A stretch of DNA of 64,000 bases from Corynebacterium rouxii. Lineage in GTDB: Bacteria; Actinomycetota; Actinomycetes; Mycobacteriales; Mycobacteriaceae. A program made the translations under genes and the position numbers. Shown here piece after piece: positions 17,075 through 26,664 of this stretch; the stretch's first letter is position 1, and the number at the start of each line of letters is the position of its first letter. The notes under the pieces were generated by a model, which worked only from the letters and a program-made list of their open reading frames with translations, did not search any database and was not told where the DNA came from. The stretch is from positions 2,356,001 through 2,420,000 of the forward strand of contig NZ_LR738855.1 in the NCBI RefSeq assembly GCF_902702935.1. Reading direction: 5' to 3'.

Positions 17075-17674
17075 ATGTCGTGGGCGGACGCCACCATCGA
17101 CTGGGAACCCCACGCCCACAGCCTCGACGCACATGTGGCCTATCTCCAAGGTGGCGACCCCAACCATGGCCTCACTACCGTGTTGTCAGCCTGCGCACAC
17201 AGCAACCGCATCATCTTAATCCCTTGCACCCACGACCACAGCGTGGGTATCTCGTGGGTAAAGCGCGTAGCGCGTTGGTGGATGCACACCACCGACTGGG
17301 GTGGCGAACTCTACATCACGGGAGTGGGTTCGGATGTTTCTAAGTGTCAGCGCATCACCTGCACAAACCCCGAAACCCTGACCAACCCCGCATGGCAAGA
17401 TCCTCCACCGGTAGCCAAGCACGTCATCGTCTGCCAGGGGGTGCGCTGCCTAGCCAAGGGTGCCGACGAAGCCCTGCGCGAACTGCATGACGCACTTGAT
17501 GCTGCTGACTTCCTCGACACCCACGTGCTGGTCACACGCTCCGCATGCCTCTACCCCTGCAACCGAGCCCCAGTCATGTGCGTGCAACCAGACATGAAAT
17601 GGGTAGGCCCCGTAACCTCCGACACTATCGACGATGTGATGCGGCTGATACGGGGCCCAGAACACGGCGAGTGA
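17075..17674 (+). CDS. Protein with C-terminal thioredoxin-like [2Fe-2S] domain
   Basis: About 199 residues. The C-terminal half is a thioredoxin-like ferredoxin: HVIVCQGVRCLAKGADEAL with Cys at about 120 and 125, and SACLYPCNRAPVMCVQPDMKW with Cys at about 158 and 162, the CX4C...CX3C arrangement of [2Fe-2S] clusters. The N-terminal ~105 residues (SWADATIDWEPHAHS..., RIILIPCTHDHSVGISW) recall CbiX/chelatase-like folds only vaguely. It follows the metal-chelate importer and may handle the imported cofactor or iron, an inference from position. A TTG start at 17048 would overlap the ATPase gene; ATG 17075 is preferred. The stop codon TGA is formed by the first bases of repeat copy 3. Confidence 0.65.
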   Translation: MSWADATIDWEPHAHSLDAHVAYLQGGDPNHGLTTVLSACAHSNRIILIPCTHDHSVGISWVKRVARWWMHTTDWGGELYITGVGSDVSKCQRITCTNPETLTNPAWQDPPPVAKHVIVCQGVRCLAKGADEALRELHDALDAADFLDTHVLVTRSACLYPCNRAPVMCVQPDMKWVGPVTSDTIDDVMRLIRGPEHGE

Positions 17675-17762
17675 GTAGTTCGTGCCAAAACTTTTTGACG
17701 CGTTCAGCGTTTCCGCAGGTCGGAGATATAAGAAATGGTTTAATTTGGCACGAACTACTCAC
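17671..17762. repeat. 92-bp palindromic repeat, family A copy 3
   Basis: Same 92-bp length, ends and interior orientation as copy 1. It begins inside the last codons of the 2Fe-2S protein gene and supplies its stop codon (G-TGA), so insertion changed or truncated the C-terminus of that protein or happened exactly at its end. Confidence 0.9.
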
Positions 17763-17849
17763 TTGGTCGGGAAGCGGGGTTGAGTGAGGGGGCTACACAG
17801 GTAACTTCGTTAGCTATTGGGTCGAGCACCACTTAGTTTTACGAGAGTC

Positions 17850-18160
17850 CGAGATTCCAGAGCTCCTTGACTACCCGCAAGCTTCAACTATCACGTAGAT
17901 TCGCGATTTCATCCACCTGCGCGATCAGCTTTCCAGCTGTAGGAATGAAAATTTCACAATCTAGGGCAACAAATGATCTGGCTTCTTCAGAGGAGTTGGG
18001 CATCTACGCCACCTTTTTGCAAAGCGACCGCCTACCTCGCCGCCCTTCATCTTTTCGTTAGCTTGAGTGACCTGTTCGTAATCAATCAAACCGAAATCAA
18101 GCTGACTTACGAACTGGTTAACCAGTTCCTCGTCCAAATAGAGAAATTCTCGTAATTCTA
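17850..18160 (-). pseudogene. DUF6414-like gene remnant
   Basis: On the minus strand, directly after hsdR, an open stretch reads REFLYLDEELVNQFVSQLDFGLIDYEQVTQANEKMKGGEVGG, the characteristic N-terminus of DUF6414 proteins (REFLYLDE.LVNQFLSQLE.G). No start codon precedes it, and after ~60 codons it stops near 17970. A second stretch (17950-17880) reads EIFIPTAGKLIAQVDEIANLRDS, compatible with a later part. The gene has lost its start and most of its middle. Confidence 0.5.
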
Positions 18161-21100
18161 TTACTTCTCATCCTCTCCAAAACCACTCGCATACCGTGGC
18201 GCGAACTTTTCCATCTGTTCATACACCAACTGGGTGGCTTCCTTTTGCCGGTCTGGTGGATACCCGTACTTGCGCAGCAGCAACTTGATGGTGCGGCGTA
18301 GCTTGGCTTTGACGTCGTCGCGGACGGTCCAGTCGGTGCGGGTGTCGCGACGCATGGTGGCAACCAAGTCACGGGCGATGTCAGCAAGCACGGAATCACC
18401 CAACACAGTGACGGCTGACTCGTTCTGGGAGACCACGTCGAAGAACGTCAGCTCGTCGTTGGACAGAGCAGGAGCGAATTTCTCACCACGGCGTGATTCT
18501 TCAACCACTTCCTTAGATAGCGCCACCAGCTCCGCGATCACTTCGGCAGCGGTGAGCTGTTGGTTGGTGTAGCGCGTCATCACCTCTCGGATACGCTCCG
18601 AAAATAGTTGGCTGCGCAGTTCGTTATTTCCGGTCGCGTCACGTACTCCCTGTTGGAGCTTCGCCCTCAGCGCCTCGATCGCAATTTCAATGTTGGACTT
18701 GACGTTCTTTTCACTGAAACCTTGGCTAGCAAGCTCCTGTAGATTCGGTACATCCTGCCCAATCTCCGCGTAGATGTCCAATACCTCACGGCTTTCAGCA
18801 GCATCGACGACGAGCTTGCCCAGAATACGTCGCGCGGTATCAGAAATCGGTTCACCGCGACTTGCTCTGTCCGCCGCTTCTATCTTGATCAGCCACTGGC
18901 GCGCCTCAAGGTAGAACTCCACTTCCGATCGAATCTCATCAGCGCCGTTAGCGGTCACAGCAATCGCCCAGGACCGAGCTAGCGCGCTAGAAAGCTCTCG
19001 GAATTTCTTCGCTACCGGTCGAGCCATTGGGTTTTCTGGGTCAGTGTTCCCTGGTGTCTGTGGTGAACGTAAGAATCCCGCCACCGTTGCTAGTGCCCCG
19101 CGCACGTCACCGCTTTGCAGCTTTGTGTGCCAATCCACCGTCACTAGTTCGTGGATTTGTCCCAGGAACTGCTGCGCGATAGTCAGGGTTTCTTCCGCAT
19201 GCTGGCCGATTACCTTTTCACCGGTTTTCTCTGCATCGACGGTGAACTCATCGAGCGCTTCCTTCAGGTTGTCGGTCAGGGGCGCGTATGCGATGAGCAG
19301 ACCATCTTGCTTGCCTCGGAAGGTTCTGTTCACGCGGGCAAGTGTTTGCATGAGCAATGCACCGCGCAATGGCCGGTCGATGAACAATGTGTGCAGTGGC
19401 GGCGCATCAAAACCGGTGAGCATCATGTCTTTCACGATGATGATTTCCAGCTCGTCGTCTGGATTCTTCACACGTTCTTTGACAGCCTTAATAGCGCTCG
19501 GCCGACGCATATGCTTCTTAATCTCCGCGCTATCTGACGGATTCGCGGAGTACACAACCTTGATCTTGCCCTTGTCGTCAGCATCGCTATGCCAGTCAGG
19601 GCGCTTTGCGACGATCTTGTCGTACATCTTCATTGCGATACTGCGGGTAGATGTGACGATCATGGCTTTGCCTGGGCATCCGATGAAGTCCTGCATGACG
19701 GTCTTGCGGTCTTCCCACCGCAGCAGTAGGTCGTCGACAAGCGTGTCCAAGCGATCGTCGGCACCATACATGGCTTCGAGAGCAGCAGCGGTGCGCTGGA
19801 TTCGGGCACGCTCAGACTCGCTGAGTCCTTCGAGTGCCTCATCAGCGGTGGCGTCGATGTACTCGTCGGTGATGCCTTGGACTCGGGCCAGCGGGATTAG
19901 CCGTGGCTCGAAGTAAACGGGCACGGTCGCGCCGTCGTCGACTGCGCGCTGCAGGTCATACACGTCAATGTCATCGCCGAATACTTCCCTAGTGTTGCGG
20001 TCCAATTCAGAAATCGGCGTGCCTGTGAAGGCAATCATGGTCGCATTCGGCAGTGCCTCCCGCAGATGCGCTGCGTAGCCGTCTCTGTTGCCCTGGGCGG
20101 AAAAGCCGTAGTGCGACCGGTGGGCTTCATCAGCAATAACAATGATGTTGTGTCGCTGCGACAGCACCGGGTGCTTGGCGTGGGCGTTACGCTCGTCCGC
20201 GGTCAGGCCGAATTTCTGCAAGGTGGTGAAGTAAATACCGCCCGAGGTGCGTGTGGCCAACGCGGTGCGCAAGTCATCGCGGTCTTCAATCTGGCGGGGC
20301 TTTTCCGGCAACAGGGTGCTGGCGAGGAAGGTGCTGTAGAGCTGACCGTCGAGTTCCGTGCGGTCGTTAATCACGATGATGGTTGGGCTTTCCAGCTCTG
20401 GGGCGCGCATCACTTTGGCTGTGTACATTTCCATTTCCATGGACTTGCCTGAGCCCTGAGTGTGCCAGACGACGCCAGCCCTGCCGTCTCTTCGCACAGC
20501 CTGAATGGTGGTGGCGGCAGCCTTGGTCACAGCAAAGTACTGGTGCGGCTTGGCGATGCGCATGTACAGACCGCGATCGGTGTCATCAAACGCGGTGTAT
20601 TCGCGCATGAGCTGCAGGAACCGAACCTGATTGAATACACCCCAGATCACGTTTTCCAACCCGAGCGGAATCTGCCCGGAGCTGTCTGGTTGGTCCATCT
20701 GAATTGGCAAGCCGCTGTCGTCGACGTTCCACGGCGACATGTGGTTCAGCGGAGTAAACGGGGTGCCGTATCGCGCGTCGAGTCCATCGCTTGCCACCAC
20801 GACGTTGGCAAAGCGGAATGCCATGGGGAACTCGTGGACATAGGTTTGTAGCTGGTTGAATGCCTCTTCCGCTGTGGATTTACCAGCGGGTTTCTTCAGC
20901 TCAAAGAATGCAACCGGCAGACCGTTGATGTAGGCCACTACGTCGAAACGACGCTCATATTCCACGTTGCGGATGATGACTTGGTTGACCACTTTGTAGT
21001 CGTTTTTATCCACATTGGACGACACAAAATAGATCGTCGGATTTTGGCGCTGCCCGTCGAGGTCGTAGTACTCAATTCCCGAGTATCCCTGCACCAGCAT

Positions 21101-21361
21101 CTGATGCACGCGCAGGTTTTCCGCCACGGGATCCTGGGACTTTGGCGTTAGCAGTTCGCCGATGGCCTGCTGCAGAAACTCCTCGGGTACTTCCGGGTTC
21201 AGCTTGGAGACAGCCTCATTCAGCGTTTGCCGGAGAACTATTTCTTTCCAGTTTTGGCGCTCACCAGAGCCCGGCGCGACTGCTGTACCGGTGAGCTTTT
21301 CCCAGTCATTATCAACGAGCACCTCAAGAGCGGTTTGCTCCAGCATTTCTTCACTAAACAC
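18161..21361 (-). CDS. hsdR: Type I restriction enzyme R subunit
   Basis: A 1066-residue HsdR, normal length. The N-terminal nuclease domain has the PD-(D/E)xK pattern in RRFDVVAYINGLPVAFFELKKP (~residues 133-155). The superfamily 2 translocase follows with Walker A TQGSGKSMEM, the DEAH box IVIADEAHRSHYG, motif III AFTGTPI and motif VI TLARVNRTF. The C-terminus (KLRRTIKLLLRKYGYPPDRQKEATQLVYEQMEKFA) is the usual helical region contacting the methylase. With HsdM and HsdS it forms the R2M2S complex, cutting unmethylated foreign DNA at a distance. It overlaps hsdS by 8 bases. Confidence 0.95.
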   Translation of the reverse strand: MFSEEMLEQTALEVLVDNDWEKLTGTAVAPGSGERQNWKEIVLRQTLNEAVSKLNPEVPEEFLQQAIGELLTPKSQDPVAENLRVHQMLVQGYSGIEYYDLDGQRQNPTIYFVSSNVDKNDYKVVNQVIIRNVEYERRFDVVAYINGLPVAFFELKKPAGKSTAEEAFNQLQTYVHEFPMAFRFANVVVASDGLDARYGTPFTPLNHMSPWNVDDSGLPIQMDQPDSSGQIPLGLENVIWGVFNQVRFLQLMREYTAFDDTDRGLYMRIAKPHQYFAVTKAAATTIQAVRRDGRAGVVWHTQGSGKSMEMEMYTAKVMRAPELESPTIIVINDRTELDGQLYSTFLASTLLPEKPRQIEDRDDLRTALATRTSGGIYFTTLQKFGLTADERNAHAKHPVLSQRHNIIVIADEAHRSHYGFSAQGNRDGYAAHLREALPNATMIAFTGTPISELDRNTREVFGDDIDVYDLQRAVDDGATVPVYFEPRLIPLARVQGITDEYIDATADEALEGLSESERARIQRTAAALEAMYGADDRLDTLVDDLLLRWEDRKTVMQDFIGCPGKAMIVTSTRSIAMKMYDKIVAKRPDWHSDADDKGKIKVVYSANPSDSAEIKKHMRRPSAIKAVKERVKNPDDELEIIIVKDMMLTGFDAPPLHTLFIDRPLRGALLMQTLARVNRTFRGKQDGLLIAYAPLTDNLKEALDEFTVDAEKTGEKVIGQHAEETLTIAQQFLGQIHELVTVDWHTKLQSGDVRGALATVAGFLRSPQTPGNTDPENPMARPVAKKFRELSSALARSWAIAVTANGADEIRSEVEFYLEARQWLIKIEAADRASRGEPISDTARRILGKLVVDAAESREVLDIYAEIGQDVPNLQELASQGFSEKNVKSNIEIAIEALRAKLQQGVRDATGNNELRSQLFSERIREVMTRYTNQQLTAAEVIAELVALSKEVVEESRRGEKFAPALSNDELTFFDVVSQNESAVTVLGDSVLADIARDLVATMRRDTRTDWTVRDDVKAKLRRTIKLLLRKYGYPPDRQKEATQLVYEQMEKFAPRYASGFGEDEK

Positions 21362-22529
21362 TGCTATCTCCTTCCTCCTGCTGGTTTTGCTTTACGACGC
21401 CCACGTCCCCGGCCGCTTCCTTCGCCTCTGCAACGGTGATCTTCCCGTTCATCAGCAGCGGCAATAGTTCGTCACGGGTTGCAGCGAGGACTTGGTTTTC
21501 TTTCTCCAAAGCTCTTTTAGAAGCGTCAAATTGTCGGATTTGAGCTCCAACCTGACGTTGAACTTTAATCCTGGGTAATTGAAGTGGTAATCTACTCAGT
21601 AGGTCTCGTCGAAGCTCTGTCTGCCCAGTTGTGCCCTCGGCGAGGTCTTCAATCTGCTTTTCCATCGATGTCAGGACTACTCCTGCAAATTCAGGATCAA
21701 CTTTTCGCTCATCGAACTTCACGATTGAGACATGCGAATCCGCAGTTGCATCGGGAATGCGCTCAATCCACCTGGCCGCTCTACCTAATGTCCCTACACC
21801 AGTCGAGTTGATTAGTACATCCGAAGGCTCAAGCCGTTTGGCCTTATTTTCTGGCAAATTCGACAGAGTTCTCGCCGCAGTCAAGTCAACCGCCTGATTT
21901 CGGATGCACCGTTGGTTTACAACCAATGAACCGTCATCTGTATATTTTGGTGCGACTCCTCGGCTTACGGATTTAGCGATATCATCCAGCCGAATACATA
22001 CCCCTGCTTGATTTTCCCGGCGAACTAACGACTGCACTAATACATCCTGGGCGTTAATAACCTGCTGATTCGCCGCAATCTTGTCATCCAAGGCACCAAA
22101 GAATTCACCAATTCGTTCCTCCTCATCAAAACCAAAATCGGGAACTGAAATATCTCTCATTGCTTGTTGAGACAATTTGGGTTGGGCTGACCCCGTGATA
22201 TAGCCCGACAAATCAGTGTTGAGGATTGCATATTCAAAGAATTTGAGTCGGTTACGAGAAACGCCACCAAGCACGTGAACATGATTATTAGCCCAGAACT
22301 CTCCGTCTTGGCACCACGCGACAGGCAATGAACGCGACTGAAGATTTTCCCCATCTTCAGCGAGACACAGCAGCGGCCCCTCATGGGTTCTTCCTTCCAC
22401 GAAATCGACCACCCCTGAAGCTCCGAGGTAGGGCGTCTTTCCTGGGATTCGTTCATTGGATTTGATTGGCCGACGGTCGCTGTCCAAAACTGTTAGAACA
22501 TCCCCGAGCTTCTTAGAGTTAACCATCAC
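21354..22529 (-). CDS. hsdS: Type I restriction-modification specificity subunit
   Basis: A 391-residue HsdS with two target-recognition domains, roughly residues 5-150 and 175-345, each followed by a helical spacer (DDKIAANQQVINAQDVLVQSL and IRQFDASKRALEKENQVLAATRDELLPLLMNGKI). The second repeats the phrase PLLMNGKITV of typical HsdS ends. It chooses the bipartite DNA target for methylation and restriction. It starts within the last codons of hsdM (4-base overlap) and overlaps hsdR, so the three are translationally coupled. Confidence 0.93.
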   Translation of the reverse strand: MMVNSKKLGDVLTVLDSDRRPIKSNERIPGKTPYLGASGVVDFVEGRTHEGPLLCLAEDGENLQSRSLPVAWCQDGEFWANNHVHVLGGVSRNRLKFFEYAILNTDLSGYITGSAQPKLSQQAMRDISVPDFGFDEEERIGEFFGALDDKIAANQQVINAQDVLVQSLVRRENQAGVCIRLDDIAKSVSRGVAPKYTDDGSLVVNQRCIRNQAVDLTAARTLSNLPENKAKRLEPSDVLINSTGVGTLGRAARWIERIPDATADSHVSIVKFDERKVDPEFAGVVLTSMEKQIEDLAEGTTGQTELRRDLLSRLPLQLPRIKVQRQVGAQIRQFDASKRALEKENQVLAATRDELLPLLMNGKITVAEAKEAAGDVGVVKQNQQEEGDSSV

Positions 22530-24133
22530 TTCAACCTCCCCAGCTGCTCGCGAACAACAGCGTCCAAACGCGCGGATTCGTCCAATGCAGCAGTCAATTC
22601 TGCAGCTAGACGTGCGATCTTTTCGTCGATAGGCTCATCATCTTCTTCGGCCTCAGGCATACCCACGTAGCGGCCCGGCGTTAGCGCATAGCCAGCTTCG
22701 CGGATCTCCTCAATCGTCGCTGACTTACAGAAGCCCGCCTCGTCCTCGTACTCCCCTTCCGCGGACTTACGCCCACGCCAGGTACGGAACGCATTAGCAA
22801 TCTTGGCGATGTCCTCATCACTAAACGCCCGCTCCGTGCGATCGATCATGTGGCCGAGCTGGCGGGCGTCGATAAGCAACACCTCACCACGGCGATCAAC
22901 ACTGCCACCAGCACCCGCCGACTTATCCTTAGCAAAAAACCACACGCACACCGGAATGCCCGTGCCACGGAACAACTGCGCCGGCAGCGCAATCACACAC
23001 GAAACAATGTCATCTTCCACCATGTTCTTGCGGATCTCGCCCTCACCAGAGCTTTGCGACGTCATAGTGCCGTTCGCCATCACCACGCCAGCTTCGCCGT
23101 GATCCTTCAGCTTGGAAATGATATGCTGCATCCACGCAAAGTTCGCGTTCTTCGCCGGAGGCACACCGTACTTCCAACGGGCGTCCTCATCATTGCGAAT
23201 CCAATCCTTAATGTTGAACGGCGGATTAGCCATGATGTAGTCCATCTTGGTGCCTGCGTGAATATCGCGAGCAAACGTGTCGCCCCAACGCTCACCCAAA
23301 CCGGACGAGCTGATAGCGTGAATAGCCAAGTTCATCTTCGCCATACGCCAAGTACGCTCATTGAGTTCCTGGCCGTAAACGGCAATTGCGCTGCGGTCGC
23401 GCTTAGTAACCTCCAAGAACTTCTCCGCCTGCACAAACATGCCGCCCGAACCACAGCAAGGGTCATACACACGCCCCTCGGTCGGCTCAAGGATTTCTAC
23501 CAACGTTCGAACAACCGGCTGCGGCGTATAGAACTCGCCGCCCCGCTTGCCCTCGGCCTTGGCGAATTTATCCAAGAAGTACTCGTAGACCTCCCCAAGC
23601 AGGTCACGGGCCTTTTTATCCCTAGTGCTGGCAAAGTACGTAGAGCTAAACAGATCCACCAATTCACCGAGACGACGCTGGTCGATATTGTCCTTGCCGT
23701 AAATCTGCGGCAGCGTACCCAGCAACGATTCGTTATCCGCCATGAGCTGCTGCATCGCCTCATCAATCAACTTGCCGATGGACTTATGTTGACCCTCCAA
23801 CTCCATGCCCTTGGAGTTCTTCTTCAGAAAGTTCCAATGAGCCACAGGCGCTACCCAAAAAACATTCTCACTGGTGTAAGCATCAACGTCGGCAAGATCT
23901 TCTAGGATGTCTTCCTCATCGAAACCCTTACCTTCTAGCTCCGCGCGGATTTCCTTCTGACGCTCATCAAAGGAATCCGATACGTACTTCAAAAACACCA
24001 GCCCCAGAACAACATCCTTGTACTGCGACGCATCCATAGAACCGCGAAGCTTATCCGCGGACTTCCACAATGTGTCCTTGATTTCCTTAGGGGTGGAAGG
24101 GACCTTGGCCACTTCCTTCTTCTTTCGTACCAT
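22526..24133 (-). CDS. hsdM: Type I restriction-modification methyltransferase subunit
   Basis: A 535-residue N6-adenine methyltransferase. The N-terminal helical HsdM domain (KSADKLRGSMDASQYKDVVLGLVFLKYVSD) is followed by the SAM-binding motif VYDPCCGSGGMFVQ (~residue 220) and the catalytic motif YIMANPPFNIKDW (~residue 305). The C-terminal segment has GRYVGMPEAEEDDEPIDEKIARL. It methylates host DNA in concert with HsdS. It lies 80 bases downstream of the 652-residue associated gene, on the same strand. Confidence 0.95.
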   Translation of the reverse strand: MVRKKKEVAKVPSTPKEIKDTLWKSADKLRGSMDASQYKDVVLGLVFLKYVSDSFDERQKEIRAELEGKGFDEEDILEDLADVDAYTSENVFWVAPVAHWNFLKKNSKGMELEGQHKSIGKLIDEAMQQLMADNESLLGTLPQIYGKDNIDQRRLGELVDLFSSTYFASTRDKKARDLLGEVYEYFLDKFAKAEGKRGGEFYTPQPVVRTLVEILEPTEGRVYDPCCGSGGMFVQAEKFLEVTKRDRSAIAVYGQELNERTWRMAKMNLAIHAISSSGLGERWGDTFARDIHAGTKMDYIMANPPFNIKDWIRNDEDARWKYGVPPAKNANFAWMQHIISKLKDHGEAGVVMANGTMTSQSSGEGEIRKNMVEDDIVSCVIALPAQLFRGTGIPVCVWFFAKDKSAGAGGSVDRRGEVLLIDARQLGHMIDRTERAFSDEDIAKIANAFRTWRGRKSAEGEYEDEAGFCKSATIEEIREAGYALTPGRYVGMPEAEEDDEPIDEKIARLAAELTAALDESARLDAVVREQLGRLK

Positions 24134-24212
24134 TTTCTTTCCTCACTTATCTTTGCTTTTCGCTATTTTCTAGTTCGTTGAAGCACTGAGCTTCATACAG
24201 TTATCACGTGGG

Positions 24213-26171
24213 CTAACTAGGCGCCGCCCTAATAGCGCCGCTAACCAGCGCTTCTCCCAGCTCTGCTTGAAAACTATCGAGCCGGTCTAGCTGAGACTGG
24301 AGCTCCTGTCGCTTCGCATTGACCTCCACTAGAGCAGATTCAAAGGCAACCGCGTCCTTCCGATCCACAACCGGCACCAACCACGATTCCTTCTTCTTCG
24401 CCTTCACCTTGCTAAGCTGCTGCGCCAACAAATGCGGTGTTGTCACCTTCTTCAACAGCTCCTTCGTCCTCCCCCGAGTCTGCCTACACCGCAGAACCTG
24501 CACTGGTGCCTCAACGAGCGCACCGCCGGAAGAGTCCACAAACACATGCGGCCTACCATCAAAGGCAAACAAAACGTCGCCCGGCTCGGTCAAATGGGCG
24601 TTCCGAAGCTTGAACTCCAACTCCAGCAAATCAACTTTTCGCTCACCGACCTGGACAAGCCCCAACAATTCACTTCGCCCAATCACTGGCACAGTGCCAT
24701 CAGGATTGGCTACATCAATATCGGCAAGTTTGAACCCCGACAGCAACTTCACCACCGCTTCGGGCCCGTTCGTCGCCTGCGCCCAGTTGACCAGTTGCTT
24801 CCGTCGCGGAGCATACGGATTTCCAGCTTGAGCAAAAGGCGCGTTATTGAAAGGAGTAATGCCTATCGATGACGCACTCTCACGCAACTGTGTCATCGAC
24901 ACGTCCTCGCTAATCGACGCTTGCCGTTCCAATGTCGGCATCAAAGAATCACGCATCCGCGCGATACGCTGCGGGATGACCTCAGCTTTATAGAAAGTAT
25001 GCGACCTCGGATTTACCCGGTTATCTACAGCTGCTAATACATCTCGGACTAGATGACGAACTGAATCTGGGGCTAAATCCATCACCGAATAATCCGCAAG
25101 AACAACCACGTCATCAGCGGTTTCGGCATTGACACTATTCCGCAGAGCCCACAACGCAAGTTGCTTTTGCCCCAAGTGCCGAGTCCACCCTTTAGGTAGC
25201 AGCGCAGCAAATCGAAGTGAAGTTTGCAAGCTGGTTCGACTCGGCCACAGGCAGTTCCTTCGCTCGGTGTTTAGGTACTCCGATTGAGAAGAAATGAGCA
25301 AATCAGCCGGCCCCACTACCAATACGCATCCACGCTGGTCAAGACCGGTCACAGCGAGATCCACCTGATTGAAAAACTCTTCAGAGTTATCGGCCGTAGC
25401 GGCCAACCATCGCATTAACACTACGGCAGAAGGATCCCATTCGTCAGTGTCCACCTCTACCGGAATGCCCAGCCCGATGCTCAGACACATTTCCGGGCTG
25501 AATCGGGAATACTGCAGAGCTAAACGGGAAGGTACAGGCATTGCGCCGGAAACTCGTTGAGCCCACGTGTCGCCGCCAGCACCTAAGGCCACGATTTCTC
25601 GACTGCCCTCGTCAATGCTTAGCATCTGTGCAATTTCTGATCCCACGGCATCGAGACACAGCTCAGCACCAGCAATCATGCCTTCGGCAGATGCGTTACG
25701 ACGATACCCGATTATCTTCTGCAAGACTTTGACCGCGGAGAAACCTGCCTCTGCCAATTCATTAGCAATAGCGACCGCCACATCTAATTCACCATTGAGG
25801 ACTGACTCCGGAACAACCGGTTCCAAGAACAGGCGGTCACGGACAAGCTGCGGCGTTACTTCCTCCCCAGTTAAAGCATGCACTGCCAATGCTGCCCACA
25901 CCGCTGGGCGGTTTACAGCATCCAAGAAAAGATCGCTATGAAAGGCCACATCCTCGACAGCTTCTGCATTATTACCGTGATGCGTGTCAATAAGCCACCG
26001 CGCTACTTCACGAGCATCAAATTTCATCGAAGGATCTGTTTCTACAGGCTTCGGAAAAGGAGTCGCAGAGGTAGAAGGAAAACGCGTCTGCCATTGCGTA
26101 ACAGCTGGACGTTTTACTTCTGCTAAGTTCGCTATCCCTTGCATAGAGATCAACAGTGCGCTCATCTTCAC
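24213..26171 (-). CDS. RM-associated protein: HTH, pseudo-methylase, TRD-like domain
   Basis: A 652-residue protein heading the type I RM operon. Residues ~8-60 look like a winged-helix/HTH (MQGIANLAEVKRPAVTQWQTRF...FDAREVARWLI). The middle (about 280-360) resembles the back half of an N6-adenine methylase, with GCVLVVGPADLLIS...LNTERRNCLWPSRTSLQTSLRFAALLPKG followed by LALWAL, the equivalent of 'vLP.g.LF...T.i.ilvl' in HsdM; no DPxxGSG or NPPY/F motif is present, so catalysis is unlikely. The last ~180 residues (ELEFKLRNAHLTEPGDVLFAFDGRPHVFVDSSGGALV...) look like an HsdS half-domain with its terminal coiled coil. A regulatory or anti-restriction-control role is a guess. Confidence 0.6.
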   Translation of the reverse strand: MKMSALLISMQGIANLAEVKRPAVTQWQTRFPSTSATPFPKPVETDPSMKFDAREVARWLIDTHHGNNAEAVEDVAFHSDLFLDAVNRPAVWAALAVHALTGEEVTPQLVRDRLFLEPVVPESVLNGELDVAVAIANELAEAGFSAVKVLQKIIGYRRNASAEGMIAGAELCLDAVGSEIAQMLSIDEGSREIVALGAGGDTWAQRVSGAMPVPSRLALQYSRFSPEMCLSIGLGIPVEVDTDEWDPSAVVLMRWLAATADNSEEFFNQVDLAVTGLDQRGCVLVVGPADLLISSQSEYLNTERRNCLWPSRTSLQTSLRFAALLPKGWTRHLGQKQLALWALRNSVNAETADDVVVLADYSVMDLAPDSVRHLVRDVLAAVDNRVNPRSHTFYKAEVIPQRIARMRDSLMPTLERQASISEDVSMTQLRESASSIGITPFNNAPFAQAGNPYAPRRKQLVNWAQATNGPEAVVKLLSGFKLADIDVANPDGTVPVIGRSELLGLVQVGERKVDLLELEFKLRNAHLTEPGDVLFAFDGRPHVFVDSSGGALVEAPVQVLRCRQTRGRTKELLKKVTTPHLLAQQLSKVKAKKKESWLVPVVDRKDAVAFESALVEVNAKRQELQSQLDRLDSFQAELGEALVSGAIRAAPS

Positions 26172-26454
26172 TTACCTCACTTTCAACGCCCATGCCGTGG
26201 TTGCTCCAACGATCAAATCTGATAATAGAGAACTTTAATCAGCGTTTTTTACATGTGTCTGTTAAGCACCCTTAACGAACATGTAATGATGACTGTGCGT
26301 AGTGTTGTATGCAACATTCCTGCTTGAGGATGGCTCAAGTACTCCACCCTTTTTGAAACTCCCCAGACTTGGTAAAAAGTACGAAACCACACATATATGA
26401 GGGTTCTTGTTTGTAGCATGAGGAAAACTCGAAACTCGATGAGAAGGAAAACTC

Positions 26455-26664
26455 ATGCCACAATATGAAGTTCTGCAAGTCGTACTCAAAGAAAAATTCC
26501 TAGGTACTGGCTCCGCAAACCTCACCCAGCTTGAAAACGTAATCAACAGCAAAGCAGCCGAAGGCTACCGCCTACATACCATCACCACTGCCTCATCAGG
26601 CAGTAAAGGCCTAATGGGTGGCGATCGCATCCAAGCGACAATGGTCTTTGAAAGCCTTACCTAG
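26455..26664 (+). CDS. DUF4177 family small protein
   Basis: A 69-residue protein with good start context (GAAGGAAAACTC before ATG 26455). MPQYEVLQVVLKEKF...LTQLENVINSKAAEGYRLHTITTASSGSKGLMGGDRIQATMVFE is the DUF4177 pattern: a beta strand, a helix ending in a-a-e-G-[YW]-x-[LV], then two strands. These are small cytoplasmic proteins of unknown function common in actinobacteria. It stands alone, divergent from the RM operon. Confidence 0.8.
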   Translation: MPQYEVLQVVLKEKFLGTGSANLTQLENVINSKAAEGYRLHTITTASSGSKGLMGGDRIQATMVFESLT

